From Fremontodendron californicum (lineage: Eukaryota; Streptophyta; Magnoliopsida; Malvales; Malvaceae), in contig JAULJL010000032.1 in the NCBI GenBank assembly GCA_030761205.1, forward strand, positions 7,693,134-7,757,133: a stretch of DNA of 64,000 nucleotides. The letters are read 5' to 3'. The translations under genes and the position numbers were made by a program. The notes below the pieces were generated by a model. The model searched no databases. It saw nothing but the letters and a program-made list of their open reading frames with translations, and was not told the origin of the DNA. How positions within the stretch are numbered: the stretch's first letter is position 1; each line of letters starts with the position of its first letter. This document shows, piece by piece, positions 46,135-59,639 of the stretch.

Positions 46135-49100
46135 TGTCGCAACCTAAAGAATAACAAGTCTCATCGTGAGACTTTATTCGTTACGTGTGACATTGGAGGA
46201 AACAGGAGAAAAGACGACTCAAATCCTCTTGAATTAAATGAGGGTTTGAAAACAACCTCGAAAAAGACATGGAGTCGCCACCAATCTTTTTTGGCTAGGT
46301 GTGATCGATCACCTATTAAAACCGATTTTGTAAAACATTTTAAAATCAATTAAAACATTTTTTAAAAACAATTTCAAAGTCTATGTTTTTAAACCAGAGT
46401 AATCAAAGAAGCGGGTTCGGGAGTCAGTTACATACGAGGAAGGATTAGCACCCCTACAATGCCCGTATAACCTTATTAATCGTGTGTTATCTTAAGTCTC
46501 GGTAAAAAGTTGGCTTTAAATTTGGCATTTTAAATTAATTCCCAATTTAAAGAAAAATAATTTCATTTTTAATTGAAGATAATCCGAAATTTATTAATTC
46601 AAAATTTTTCAATATTTTCCAGCAGACCTAGCAAAATATGGAAATGTTTATTTGTTTGGAAAACTTTTCGAATCATTCTCGTTTTTTGAAAGAAAGATAT
46701 TCCTTTATTAATGATAATTGATGATATCTTCACCAGCAAAATCGACAGAGAACTCATGAATTATTTTAATTCGGGAATATCTTTATTTTTATTGAAAATT
46801 ATTATTTTTTTTAAAACATTTTAAAAGATGAATATGAACATGTGTGACATAATAAAGATGACGTAGTAAAATTTAAATGACATAATATAACCTAAATGAC
46901 ATGATATAATCTAAGTGACATAGTATATTCTAAATGACATAATATAATCTAAGTAACATAGTATATTCTAAATGACATTGCATATTCTAAATGACATAAT
47001 ATATAAATGACATGAAATAATATGAAACATAAAACAATATTATCATGAAATATGAATGTGAATAATAAAAATAATGCATGGATAATAAACCTAAAATATA
47101 TGACAAAATAACTTATGACTAAGCAAAAATTATAGGATAGCATAAAATATTCACAACCATATAATAAAAAATATAACATCATGAAATATAAATCAAAACA
47201 ATAGCATAGCCATAGAAATATTCATAGCAAATATCATATATTATACAATATGCATGAACATGGAAAATACAATGCATGAAAGTGTATTTTTTCCTTTAAA
47301 TAAGGAAATCCGTATATCTAAAAAGATATCTGACTACCTTAGGAAAAGATATCAAATTAAAATTTCTAAATCAAATATACTTTGTGATTGGTTTGAAAAT
47401 AATTTTGAAAATTTTAGATGAAAAAAAACACTATAGCCGAAACCTCCTTCGAAAAAAGCTCTATTTTCCTAACTTTGAAAACCCGGACTTGACCACCCTT
47501 GACCTGAGCTTTATAAAATCATTTTTTAGGATTAAAATGGCTTAGAAATCAACCTAGAACAGTAGCTAAGGTTCTATATCAGCCCTCTCTTAATGCCTTA
47601 GCCAAAACAGAAAATTATTTTTCCCTTAAAATCAAATTTGACTTTACTGACCAGTTTTAAAACGTGATTTTTTACCTATTCTTAAAATTTCAAAAAAAAA
47701 ATCTGAAAAAATTATGGGAGACTCAGAACATATCGAAATCTATGGGAAAACATTGGCTTAATTTTTAGACTAAGGATGACCTACCAGAAAAATCACGAAA
47801 GTCAGAACACTAGGTGAAAAACTATTTAGCCAAAAAACATTTTTAAACCTTTGATAAAATCACTCAAAAATCAGAATAAAAATGTTGGAAACTCCTCTAA
47901 GGACCTACAAAAAGTAGTAAAATTTTCTAAAAATTTGGACAAGGATTGCCTAATGAAAAAAAAAATCACAAAGGTAGAAAATCCAACTTGACAACTTCTT
48001 AATTTTCCACAAGCATGCTTATGTGAACTTGGTTTTGAGCCATTGATTGGCTTAAGTCAAAAATCAAGTGGAATGGGATGAAATTCATGAACGAACAGCA
48101 AGTTAAATGCATGAAATGCATGTTCTAATGCCTAAATGACATAGAGAATGCATGGCAATACAAAATAACCTAAGACCTAATATGAAATTGTGCATGACAA
48201 TAAATGCAAACTTAGACCTAATATGCATGAAAATGCATGGCAATACAAAAATGACCTAGGCCTAATATGACATATAAACATGCATGGAAATACTAATATG
48301 ACCTAAGACCTAATAGGCATGAAATTGTGCATGGCATACAAAGATGACCTAGTCCTAATATGTCATGAAAATGCATGGCAATACAAAATGACCTAAGACC
48401 TAATATGAACATAAGATATGCATGGAAATACAATGAACATATAGTGACCAAATGAACATAATGATAATGTATGAACATGGCACAAACAAAAACACAATCT
48501 CATGGAAAAATGATGCAAAGCAATGAATGAAAGCATGATAACTAATAAGATGAAAATGCGACTACACTAAAAGGAGAAGAAGCCGAATGGACATATGTTA
48601 GACATGAAAAATCTTAGCAAGGTAATAACACAAACACATGGCATGGTAAAAGTGCAAGACCTAAATAGAAACATGTTAGACCAATAATCATGATGCAAAT
48701 GCATGAACATGGCTAGACAAAAACACAAACACATGGTATGGCACTAACACAAAGCATGAACAACTTAATATTGTGAAAATTGAAAATAGCAAACAAAGTA
48801 AGTAGACACGAAAATAAATGATAAAATCAGCAAAATAAGAACAAGTAAGTAAAGAAGGTTAAAAATAAGCTCCATATCTTGATTATTTTAAAAGTTAGAA
48901 CATCAAAACAAGCTAACATACCAACAACCAACATAGGAAATAAAACAAACGCATGGTAATCACACCAAGAGGCATTCGGCCAACATGAGAAAAAGGGTAA
49001 AAAAAATTGGTTATTTATTTTTTCTTGAGAACATAAGATAGGAGCCTTGAGAGAAAATTTTTAAAACCTCTATTTCTTAACAAAAACAACAAGATATCAC

Positions 49101-51122
49101 AAAATCTCAAAGAAAACCAGCAAGTTAAGCATGGAAAAAGAAAGAAAATACAAGAGTTAGGTGCTTTTAGGTTACCTTCAAAAACTATCTTTCAAGCTTT
49201 TCTTTTCTTTTCTTCTCTTCTAAACTTTCTTAGCTTTTCTACACTTAGCTATTTGCTCCACAAATGAAAAATATTAACCAAAGAACCCTTAGCAAAAAGA
49301 AAACCCTCCCTCTATATGGTAGCCGAATGGTCTCTACTTTGGTGTAGGATGTTGTCATTTTTTTCCTAGCTAATTTGATCCAAAAGCCACTAATCAAAGT
49401 TGCTAAAAATATGAAATTACCACCCTTAGATTAAGTGATCAGCCCCTAAAAAATACAGTTGTTCAAAAAAATGTAACCATAATGTTGACATCCTTCCTCT
49501 TGATTCATTGGACCATGTGACAAAATCACAAAAGCTTGATAAAAAAAATAACCACCTTACTATCCAATTTTAGCCTTTCGATGAGATAAGCTCAGCAAAA
49601 TTCATCCTTCCCTTGGGCTTGGCCAAATGGCCCTTCACATTCCAGCCCTCTCCCTTTTTTTTTTAAATTGCAAGGCCTTCTTCGATTTCTTCGGTAAAAT
49701 TGCACTTTAGAGCCCCAAACTTGATTAAATAGAAAACAGACTCCAAATTCGGATTTTATTTTTTCAATAGTTCCTAAATAATATAAAATTGAGTTCTGAA
49801 AGTTTTCATATTTTTTCGAGCCCGTTTGCTATTTTTCCCGGATTTATCTTCCAAAATTGCCTTTAGTGCACCCGAACTTTTGCCATTTTTCAAACGAGCT
49901 CCGATTCTGGATTTTTCTTCGCCAATCTCTTCCAAATAATTTAAAATTCAGATCTGAAAGTTTTCATAATTTTCCGAGCTCATTTTCTATTTTTACCGGA
50001 TTTATCTTCAGGAATTTCAGCTTAGTGGGCCCGAAATTTGCCATTTTGCAAACGAGCTCCTATTCCGGATTTTTCCTTGCCAATCTCTTCCAAGTAATTT
50101 AAAATTGAGATCTGGAAGTTTTCATAATTTTCCGAGCTCATTTGCTATTTTTTCGGGATTTATCTTCTGGAATTTCAACTTAGTGGGCCCGAAATTTGTC
50201 ATTTTGCAAACGAGCTCCGATTCCAGGATTTTTCTTCGACGGATCTCTTCCAAATGAAATAAGATTGGGATCTAAAAGTTTTGGTAATTTTGTGAGCTCA
50301 TTTTCTATTTTTTTCGGATTTTCCAAATTTGCCCTTTAACCTTTGAAGCCTCGGTTTTACTCAAAACAAGTCCGATTTCCAGATTTTCTTTTTTTAGGCC
50401 TTTGTTATATATTGAATTGGAGTTGGTCTGAAAAAGACACAATTTTTATGATCAAATTCCCCTCCGATTTGATTTTTCCTTTTTCCAATATCGAGAATTT
50501 ACTCGTTTTTCCTCCAATCGGCTCTTTTCTCGGAATTACTTCAAACTGAGCCTTGGGCTATCTTTGTTTACCCACTCTTCATCAATTAGGGGCTTTAATT
50601 TTACCAAATCGGGCCATTTCTGCAATTTTCTCCAATTCTGCCAAAATTCACCAAAAACCCTAATTTTCGATTTTCTTCCGAATTGACTCTTCCTTGGTTT
50701 TGCTTCCAAATGGTCTTTCTAATACCTGTAGTCATTGATTATATTCCATTCGGAACCTCCAATTTTTACCAATTTGATCTTTTAAGCATTTTTGCCAAAT
50801 TTTTTGAACTAGGGTTTCTTTTCCACTGAATCTTCGTAACCAATCTTCCGGACTCCATATCTCTCATTGTAGACCTCGGATTATCAAAATTCTTTCTCCA
50901 TGTTCAATTAAACCTTGGATCTTGATTTTGAATGAGGGTTGACTTTTTAGTGGTTGACTTTTTAGAGTTGACTTTTTTCAAATTGACTTTTCATGCTTGC
51001 TTTTTTAAACTAAGTCTCGGAGTATCACCTGCAGGATTAGAAGAGCTATTTTGCATTCTAAAACATCATTAGGGACAGAAAATTATCTGATTTAGGGGTC
51101 CGAACAAAATTAGGTGTCTACA
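46135..51122 (-). mobile_element. Solo LTR of family 1, 4988 bp
   Basis: TGTAGACACC (minus strand, at 51122) to GGTTGCGACA (at 46135), flanked by the exact 5-bp duplication gtggg (46130-46134 and 51123-51127). The empty site is visible in the sister LTR at about 31225, which reads 'gctaggtgggtgcaagtggg' without interruption. No internal sequence remains, so the element was reduced by LTR-LTR recombination. It is the only full-length family 1 LTR with both ends and duplication in the window and serves as the reference for the other two. Confidence 0.92.
49800..50330 (-). repeat. ~158-bp U3 tandem repeat, four copies
   Basis: Units near 49803, 49961, 50118 and 50279 with 'gttttcataattttccgagctcatttgctatt' variants and 'cggatttatctt' ends. 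Same array as in the other two family 1 LTRs. Confidence 0.8.
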
Positions 51123-51620
51123 GTGGGTGCAAGTGGGGCTGTGGCCTGTGGAGTGGCAGTGGGAGCAGGCTGGTGAGTAGGCCAGCGGAGATGGCAGGGC
51201 AGGCTGCCAGGGGGTGGCCTGGGTCTGTAGGCAAATAGGGGGGTTGGCTGCTAGGCCTGTTGCTGAGCAAGCCCAATGCTTGGGCCTCATACTGTGCATG
51301 GCCAAAAAGGCCCAAATAAATAATCATCAGGCCCAAAGTTTAATTTAATCAAGTCCAATTTAAATTTAAAACCAATTTAACTTAAACCCATTTCGAATAA
51401 TGCAGCGGAACCAATTTATGACCTTTGAACATGAAAAATAATCCGACATCTAAAAATGAAAACACTCGGGCTCGATTATTAATTCGAACTAAATTTAGTA
51501 AATCGTCCATGACTCGGATAATTGAACTGGATTAATGGAGTTAGATCACTGAACAAGTGGACTTGACTCTGACAAAATTAGGTTGCTACAGAAGTTATTA
51601 GAATTATGATTTTTTTTTAT

Positions 51621-51975
51621 CAAGTTATTAATATCAATTTAATTTAATAAATTGCATTCTAAAGGTTACTTTATAAGGGTTTTTTTTTTTAATTGTGAGT
51701 TTTAATTATTTTTTTTTGTTTTGCTGTTATTATTTTGGTGGTTACGATATTGTGATTTGTTCCTTTCTCATCATTTTGGTCAATTTTATTTTAATTAATT
51801 TTATTTTTTATTATCATCATTTTGTCAAGTTATTAATATCAATCTAATTTAATTAATTGCATTCTAAAGTTTATGTTATAAGGTTTTTTACTTTTAATTG
51901 TGAGTTTTAAATTTTTTTTTTGGTTATAATTTTGTGTCTTATATTGTTTTGAAGGTTATAATATTGTGATGTGTA
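51621..51975. repeat. ~205-bp tandem duplication
   Basis: 51621 and 51826 both start CAAGTTATTAATATCAAT and share 'aattgcattctaaag', 'aattgtgagtttta' and 'ggttacgatattgtgat'-like parts. The second copy is shortened. It lies just right of the 23 kb element. Confidence 0.75.
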
Positions 51976-54900
51976 TAGAAAGTCATTTTTTGATTTGTTG
52001 GGTGCATGGTAACTTTTCTTCAAGATTTTCTCATTTGTTCTTTTCTTATCATCTTGATCCATTTCATTTTAATTATTTAATTTTTTTCCCTCCTCATGTG
52101 TATGGCCGATTCTTGCTCATGTCATTGATCCATGACATTCCACTATATTGTGCATTTGTTTTATATACTCACTTTCATATGAATATGAAATACTATGTAC
52201 CAATTTACCAACTAGGAATAAGTCTTTTATCTTTTGATCTTCAATTCTTGAGCTTTAATATTTAAAATCATTCCCACTCCTATTTGGAGTAAATAAGGTC
52301 AAAATGAACATTTTAATTTTATTTGTTTACTTCATAGGCTTAAATAATAATCAAATTTTGGTTATATATTTATAGAAATATAATTATTTATGATTAATGT
52401 TATTTATTCCCTAATTACTCAATATTAATCTTCCTAAAAGTTAATTGTTACTCCTGATTGCTATTAATTTTTTAAATTTAAATAATACCCACTATCCCAA
52501 ATATATGTTATGCTTTTAAGGATTGATTTTATTATGGGGTTTCAATTAAATTTATTGTGTTTACGTTTACTTTGCCGTTATAACTTGTTTTTATATAAAT
52601 AACTTTTTTTGGCTTAGAGTAATAAAGCTAGCATATATATCTTAAGAATTCATGAACTACATTTTCATGTATGTTGTTCGAACGAGTCAGAAGTATAGTT
52701 TTTTAAAATATGTTATTGTTGACCTTGATGGGAGCTCATGAAATCATATCAACAGGTAACTTCCTTTACAGCACTCAAAGGAATTTTTTTAATAGTAAAG
52801 TGATAGTTAATATAGTTCTTATTAAAAAAATATTGATACTAATAGACGTAGAGATCCAATGAGCCATAACTTTTTTTTTTTTTTTCTAATTTGAGGAAGA
52901 AATTCGATTTTTAATTCTTCATGAACCAATGTTGTTTTTTTTTAAGAAACTTTTTTTCGCTTTTTGATATTCATGATTTAATGGTTGAATCTCAAAATTC
53001 TTATTCATGTTCTTCTCGAATTTCAGTTTAATTTTATATTGATTAATTTTCTTATTGAAAGTTTTGGCATTTTTAAAGGAATTATTAGAATTACAACTAA
53101 TTTATTATGATAAATTATTTAATACATTGCCAGTGGGATGACACATAATTTATTATATATTTAATTAAATTAATTTCAGTTTAACCTTTACTATATAAAA
53201 TGTTGTTCTTAATTGTAAGCTTTAATTCTATTTATATGCATATTTTTTTAAAATTTTCCGTTAAAATTAAAAATGATATATAAATTGACATTTGCTAAAT
53301 TAAAATTATTTTAAATGTATTTTTGTTTTACCATTACAAATTTGTATTTTATATAAATAACTCTATAAATCTATTTAAATTTCCAATGACTTTAGCCAAG
53401 CAACTAAGCCTGACTTGGAAAGTGGAATGTAGACCCTGATTCTATTCCGTTATTCAATCATCTTTTTCATCTTATCAGGCTAAAAGTTTTGTACAATTAT
53501 GAAGGATTTACTTGGACACAAATTTTATTTTCTTTTTGAAAGGTATATTGAGGTTGAGGAATGTAAATGATGCACAAAGTATCAAACAAGTAATCTAAAA
53601 ATGGACCTGGTTAAATGGTGCAGTTATGATTTTTGACATCCACCATTCAATTTTGCTGAAAGTCTTAAAAGAATATGTCATGATTTTAAAAGGAAACAAA
53701 TGAGTTACAATCGACCATACTTGGTTTTCATGGTTACGAGACAACTCTAAATATAATAATTCTTAATATATTAGTGATAATTATAGCATTTATTTTAATT
53801 AAGTTTCAAAACTAAATGCTAATATTATTTAGGGGGTTCAAAATATATTATGACATTTATTTGTTTTTTTATTCAAATCTAAATGACTCATGTTCTCATT
53901 ATCAGTTTCGTTCTTTATATAGATATAGGAAAGCAAAGATTATTTAGTAGCGTTTTAATGTGCATTATATATATTTTAAAAATCAATTAATCACTAAAGG
54001 AAATATAAAAAAGTAAAGAATATAATAATAAGGAAAGTAACTATATAACCATTCAAATTAAATGATTTATAACCATTTTTTTGGTTGAATATTTATCAAT
54101 AATATCAGTTATTTTATCCTAAATTTTAGTTTGGCATTAAAGGGAATAATTGAATTAGTAAAGTATGACATTTAAACCTTTCTCAATTTTTTCGGTTTCT
54201 TTTTCAAAAAATTTAAAACATTTATTATCATTTAAAAATGATTTAAGAAAAAAAGAATTTAATTAAAATAAAATAGTAATCATATAAAAATAGTAATAAA
54301 ACACGTACAATCCTTCAATAATTTATGTAAAGGATATATGCTGACGTGTCATGATTTGAATAGAAGGGATATATGCTGACGTGGAGTAACCGTTTTATAC
54401 AATCTTTTCTCATATATAAATTATTACATAAATTATATAGATTAATGATTTTTGTAAAACTTTCTTTTAACTTATGAGTTGGTTTTAAAAAGCTTTTATC
54501 TCCACTTTTGAAAAAAAGAGGATAAATGTCTTTTTCGTATTCCACAAAAGTTTTTGTAATTTTTCATAGATATCATTCTTTCTTATCATAACATACCACG
54601 ATAATATACATGTTTTACAATTTAGTTGAATTAAGAATTAATTATTAACGTTATTGTCTAATTTGACTGATTATACAAAATGACGATATTTATAATTCCC
54701 AAAATTTGATAAGTATTAAAAAATATATTTATCCTTTAGTGTGATTTTTTATATCTCAACTCAACAGGTTTATTATTATACTATAAAAATTCCTTTGCTG
54801 ATCATTACCTTTTATTATACTATTTAAAACCATATTTCATCACTATTCAATTTACGTAGAAAACGCTTTTTTCATTATGCCCTTCATTATACAATTGACA

Positions 54901-56330
54901 AGCCATTTATTATTTCGGTTTATTTTTCAAACATTATCAACTCTAAAATTATGAAGTTATCATTCATAGCCATTACATGCATCTCTATTATCCTATTTAC
55001 TTGAATATTCAATTTATATGTTCATTAAAGTATTATTATTTCAACATGAAATAGTCAATTTAGTTAAAGTTAAAGATAGAATTATATTATAATAAAAAAT
55101 TAGTTCAAATTTTCAAATAAAAATTTTACTCAAGTTCTTAATAGTTGATATGATTTTTTTTTCTTTTTTTCCTTTTTCTTTGAATAGAACCGTTCTCCAT
55201 AATAGCTAACTTGAGGGTTTCGCGTTTGGTAGGCTAGATTTCCAAACAAAAAAAAAATCTATAGACGTACAAGTTTAACACTACTAGGAACAAATAGAAA
55301 TATTTTTATATATATCAAACTATTATATTTGAAAAAAAGATACAGGAGGGACAAGATCCAATTACGAGATCCCATATGTGTTTGAAATAATAAAAAAATA
55401 AAATATACATATCAAATAATTGAATAATATATTTACTAACCTAATAATGCTAAGTAATTGTTTAACACATTTACTAACCTAATTTTAAAAAATAGTTTTA
55501 TATCAAAATGAAAAAGTCGAGCCTGTATGAAAATGATCCTTAATATGTTTAAAACGCATAATTACTATAAGTTTTCTTATTTTTTTAACGAAATAATTAT
55601 TTTTTTGTATAAAGGAGACTAAGGTATATAGGAGAATTGGGGAAGAGGAGTTTGCAATTGTTAAGAACCAAACCCCAAACTTATTGGAATCCACCTCGTA
55701 AAAGAGGTGGGTGAACCATTTGAATTAAGCCCTAGGTTTATTAAATAATTACTATTGGTGTATAAATAACTTTATTTTTGTGTTTATAGTTTGTCAAAAT
55801 CCATCTATATATTCCACATATTTAGGCATTTCTTATCTCATTCATTTAATTATGTTTTCTTAATTGTTATTTTATTTTTGTATTTTTCTCTTTTAGGTGG
55901 CATGTGAAATCGAGTGTATTTTTTTGTATATTTTTTTTCAATTTTTATTGTAAATAAACAAAGGCAGTATATTCTGACGAGTGTTTCAAATTTTAATTTG
56001 ATTACAGTTTTTAATAAGAATTATTATTTTTAAATTATTTTTAAAAAAAATAAAAATTAAATTATTTAACACATATATAAACCTAAAAATATTAAAAATA
56101 ATTAAATGAAAAACCTGTATTTAAAAATATAAAAAAAGTTCATCCGCATCTACTTTTAAGTATTTATATGATGCTATAATATTTACTTTGTAGTAATTTA
56201 ATAGAATTATTATTTTAACAAATAAATTAATTGAAATAATCAAAATAAACCAATTATCTCATAACAATCTATATGATATCTATTATTTAACACATATAAT
56301 AATTTTAAAATATTACAAATAAATAAAAAT
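51976..56330. other. AT-rich intergenic DNA, no gene seen
   Basis: No conserved protein, RNA gene or complete mobile element recognised on either strand. The longest frames (51966-52265, 54315-54545) lack homology and have AT-driven composition. Small features inside are listed separately. Confidence 0.45.
54332..54383. repeat. 17-bp direct repeat with TGACGTG core
   Basis: GGATATATGCTGACGTG occurs at 54332-54348 and 54367-54383, 35 bp apart, followed by TC and GA. TGACGTG resembles plant bZIP (as-1/G-box-like) binding sites. No gene is seen nearby, so function is open. Confidence 0.6.
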
Positions 56331-56370
56331 ATCTATATACAAATACTACAAAGCGGAGTGATATTCCTAG
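56331..56370 (+). mobile_element. Possible Helitron 3' end
   Basis: The imperfect hairpin ACTACAAAGCGGAGT is followed after 7 nt by CTAG and then T, the layout of Helitron 3' termini. The 5' end could not be located, so the element and its size are unknown. This may be chance. Confidence 0.3.
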
Positions 56371-56379
56371 TATATAGTA

Positions 56380-56948
56380 TAGAGAAAGACCAAAATTATA
56401 TGCCTTTAAAAATCCTGGGTGTAATTAATTTACTAAAAAAATAGAAGTGAAGTAATTAATCTTGATGGGGCCATTGGTAATTGGGGCCACAACAACTTTT
56501 TTCCTATCATGGAGATGGCAGCACCACGCCTGTGGGGTGAGGAGTGGGTAGGCGTCGGCTCGTATGGCCCAACCACAGCAAAGCTCTCCTTCTAATACTG
56601 TGTCTAAAAATTGTTTATTTAACTCATCAAATCATCGTTGCATTCAGAAAGTAGGTTCACACTTGACGCCAACGGCCAATCTCGTCACATTCTGTGTCAG
56701 ATAACTGATGACAACACCATAGAGCGGACCCGAGCGGTTTTTTTGCCTGCCCCAAATCAATCCAACTCTTTAGCGACCCGACATTCTGTTATAACTTATA
56801 ATCTTCAACATCCGATTTGGACCAAAACTTTTACTAATTTGTATCCAATCCAATTTAATAAGAGCTTTTTAATTTCACAAACGAAATTTAAAAAATATTA
56901 TATATTTTATTTTTTAATTATTTTTTATTTATAATTTATAATTTATAA
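56380..56948. other. Mixed-composition spacer, no gene seen
   Basis: Between about 56460 and 56830 the base composition is less AT-rich ('ggggtgaggagtgggtaggcg', 'cacttgacgccaacggcc'), as in low-copy or exon-derived DNA. A 98-residue plus frame (56638-56934) has no recognisable homology. Confidence 0.4.
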
Positions 56949-59515
56949 TCTATATATATATATATATCTATAACTAACTATAAAAACAATCACTCAATTG
57001 CATGAGGTTAAAGAATTTAGGATTTTGTATTAATATGTGTTTGTCACATAAGTGTAGGTATTAAAGGGGTTGGAGGGGTTAATTTAAGTATTTTTAATTT
57101 TTTTTTATTAAAAATGAAAGAAAGAAAAAAAAAAAGGAAAGGAAAGGAAAAAGAAAAGAAAGAAAGAAAAAGAAAGAAAGAAAGAAAGAAAAAATGAGAA
57201 AAAATTATGTTCGTGTCGTTTTTGTATTCATATTGTTTTTTTGTACTCAAAATATTATAAATTTATACAATTTTTACACGTTAATAATTTGTTTTATGTA
57301 GATTTTGGCACGTTCGCATATTCGTATCGTGTTCGTGTTACTTTTTCGTGAAAGAAAGGTAAAAAAAAGATAGAAAAAATTTGTGTGTTCGTGTTATTTT
57401 TTGTTTGTTTAAAATATTATAAATTTATGCAATTTTTACAAATTAATAATTCGTTTTATATATATTTTGACACGTTCGCGTATTCGTGTCGTGTTCGTGT
57501 TATTTTTTCGTGTGTTCAATATATTAAAAATTTATATAATTTTTACATGTTAATAATTCATTTATGTAGATTTTGACATGTTCGATATTCGTTCGTGTTC
57601 ATATTATTTTTTGTGTCATGCTCGTGTTATTTTTTCATATGTTCAAAGTATTATAAATTTATATAAATTTTTACATATTAACAATTTATTTTATGTAGAT
57701 TTTGACACGTTCGTGTTTTTTTGTTGTGTTCATGTTATTTTCATGTGTTCGTGTCATGTTTTAATTCATCCAAATATTTTGAATAGTTTGTCATGATGAT
57801 TCAATTTAGAGAAAATTGTGTGTGTTCATGTCGTGTCTCAATTCATCCCATATTTTACATAATTTGTCATAATGATTTAATTTAAAGAAAAAATTGTATG
57901 TTCTTAACATGTTCGTGTTATTTTATCGTGTGTTTAAAGTATAATAAATTTATACAATTTTTTACATGTTAATAATTCATTTTATGTAGATTTTGACACA
58001 TTTGTATATTTTTGTTGTGTTCATGTTATTTTTTGTGTCGTATTTTATTTTATTTTTTTCATGTTGTGTTCGTGTTGTATAACCATGTTGTGTTCGAATT
58101 TTCCAAGTCTAATTGATACTATTCAAATAACTCCCAAATTTATGTCGCACGTCGTCGTGTTCGTGTTGTTTTCCTTGAGAATTTAGGATTTTGAAACAAC
58201 ATGCATTTGCCACATAAGCCATGTCATTTAGGGTAATTATGGATTTTTTTTGCCATATGATTTAGAGATTAGGTTATTTTAGAATATATTTTGTGTTTGT
58301 TTTGCCTTTTGATTAACACTAATGAAATATTTTGGATCTCGGATTATTTTGGCTTCGGGTCATATCGAGTTAGGTTCTTTCGGGTTCGTACCTTTTCGGA
58401 TTCGGATTTTTTCGGTTTCAAATATTTTGTGTCGTGTTCATGTTATTTTTCGTGTCATACTTGTGTTATTTTTTCGTGTGTTCAAAGTATTCGTGTTCGT
58501 GTTTTTTCGTATGTTCAAAGTATTATAAATTTGTATAATTTTTGCAAGTTAATAATTCGTTTAATGTAGATTTTGACACATTCGCGTTGTGTTCGTGTTA
58601 TTTTTTTGTGTGCTCAACATATTATAAATTTTTACATGTTAATAATTCATTTTATGTAGATTTTGAGACATTCGTGTATTTATTTTGTATTCATGTTATC
58701 CTTTGTGTCGTCTTTTAGCTATTTTTTTCATGTTGTATTCGTGTCGTTTTCAATTCATCCAAATATTTTGCATAGTTTGTCATTGTGATTCAATTTAGAA
58801 AATTTTTATTCGTACATGTCATGTCTCAATTCATCCCATATTTTGCATAATTTGTCATAATGATTCAATTTAGAGAAACAAATGTATGTTCGTAACGTGT
58901 TTGTGTTATTTTATTGCATTTTTAAAGTATTATAAATTTATATAAACTTTTACACGTTAATAATTGGTTTTATGTAAATTTTGATACGTTCCTGTATTTT
59001 TGTCGTGTTCATGTTATTTTTCGTATCATGTTTTAATTATTTTTTCATGTTCTGTTCATGTAGTATAATAATGTTGTGTCCGAAATTGTCATGTCTAATT
59101 GACACTATTCAAATAACCCTCAATTTTGTGTCATGTGTCATCATGTTCGTGTTATTTTTCTGTCATAATCGTATTCAAGCTATTATATATTTATATAAAT
59201 CTTGACACGTTAATAATTTGTTTTATGTAGCTTTTGACACATTCATATATTTGTATCATGTTTATTTTATTTTTCGTGTCGTGTCGTGTTTTAATTATTT
59301 CTCATGTTATATTTGCATGTATAATTATGTTTTGTCCAAAATTATCGGATCTAATTAACCATATCAAATAACTCTCAATTTTATATCAGGTGTCATATAA
59401 TGATGAGAGTTATTATTTTTCTAAATTATTTTCACTTCTCTTGCTTTCAATTTATTACAAAATATCAATTTACGTCCGATAATATACCCGCAGCGAAGCG
59501 CGAGCATTTTTCTAG
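56949..59515 (+). mobile_element. Non-autonomous Helitron, copy 2 (2.57 kb)
   Basis: Starts TCTATATATATATATATATA after an A (56948) and ends with the hairpin CGCAGCGAAGCGCG, spacer and CTAG (59512-59515) before a T. It is collinear with the reverse complement of 14911-17480: 5' 'actataaaaacaatc', a pyrimidine/purine-rich run (57120-57195), a degenerate array of ~130-bp units rich in 'ttcgtgtcgtgttcgtgtta', and a 3' part with 'caaataactctcaatttt'. No Rep or helicase frame. The two copies are diverged, so both insertions are old. Confidence 0.87.
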
Positions 59516-59639
59516 TATATATTAATGTGAAAATGTGATTTTTTTTTTTTTAAATTGACAAAAAATATTCATTGACATTCCCTATATTTCTAAATTGTCA
59601 CCATCAATATTTTTTATTATTAATAAATTTTATTTAACT

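Larger units (their letters stand above)
28479..51590 (-). mobile_element. 23.1 kb Tat/Ogre-like element, family 2, gag-only
   Basis: Bounded by the exact 5-bp duplication gaagt (28474-28478 and 51591-51595). On the minus strand it starts TGTAGCAACC at 51590 and ends CATTATAACA at 28479. The order is 5' LTR (right), leader, decayed gag (40697-42236), long noncoding stretch, tandem array, polypurine tract and 3' LTR (left). Removing the 4.4 kb and 5.0 kb nested inserts with their duplications leaves about 13.7 kb. I found no protease, reverse transcriptase, RNase H or integrase, so the element is a non-autonomous gag-only derivative. The two LTRs share most of their sequence but differ by many substitutions and indels, so the insertion is not young. 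Confidence 0.85.
43873..51590 (-). mobile_element. 5' LTR of family 2 element, interrupted
   Basis: Pairs with 28479-31699. Without the nested 4988-bp solo LTR and its duplication it is about 2.7 kb. The outer end TTGCTACA|gaagt is intact; the inner end is truncated by the inverted fragment. It contains GGGAAGGATTAGCACCCCCA (about 44005-44024), shared with family 1 LTRs, and the same TATA/pyrimidine-rich leader as the 3' LTR. Confidence 0.8.

Noticed and set aside
57385..59205. Many Phe/Val/Cys-rich plus frames and their mirror images at 15882-16888
   Set aside because: Translation of the Helitron's internal repeat units; no Rep or helicase motif.
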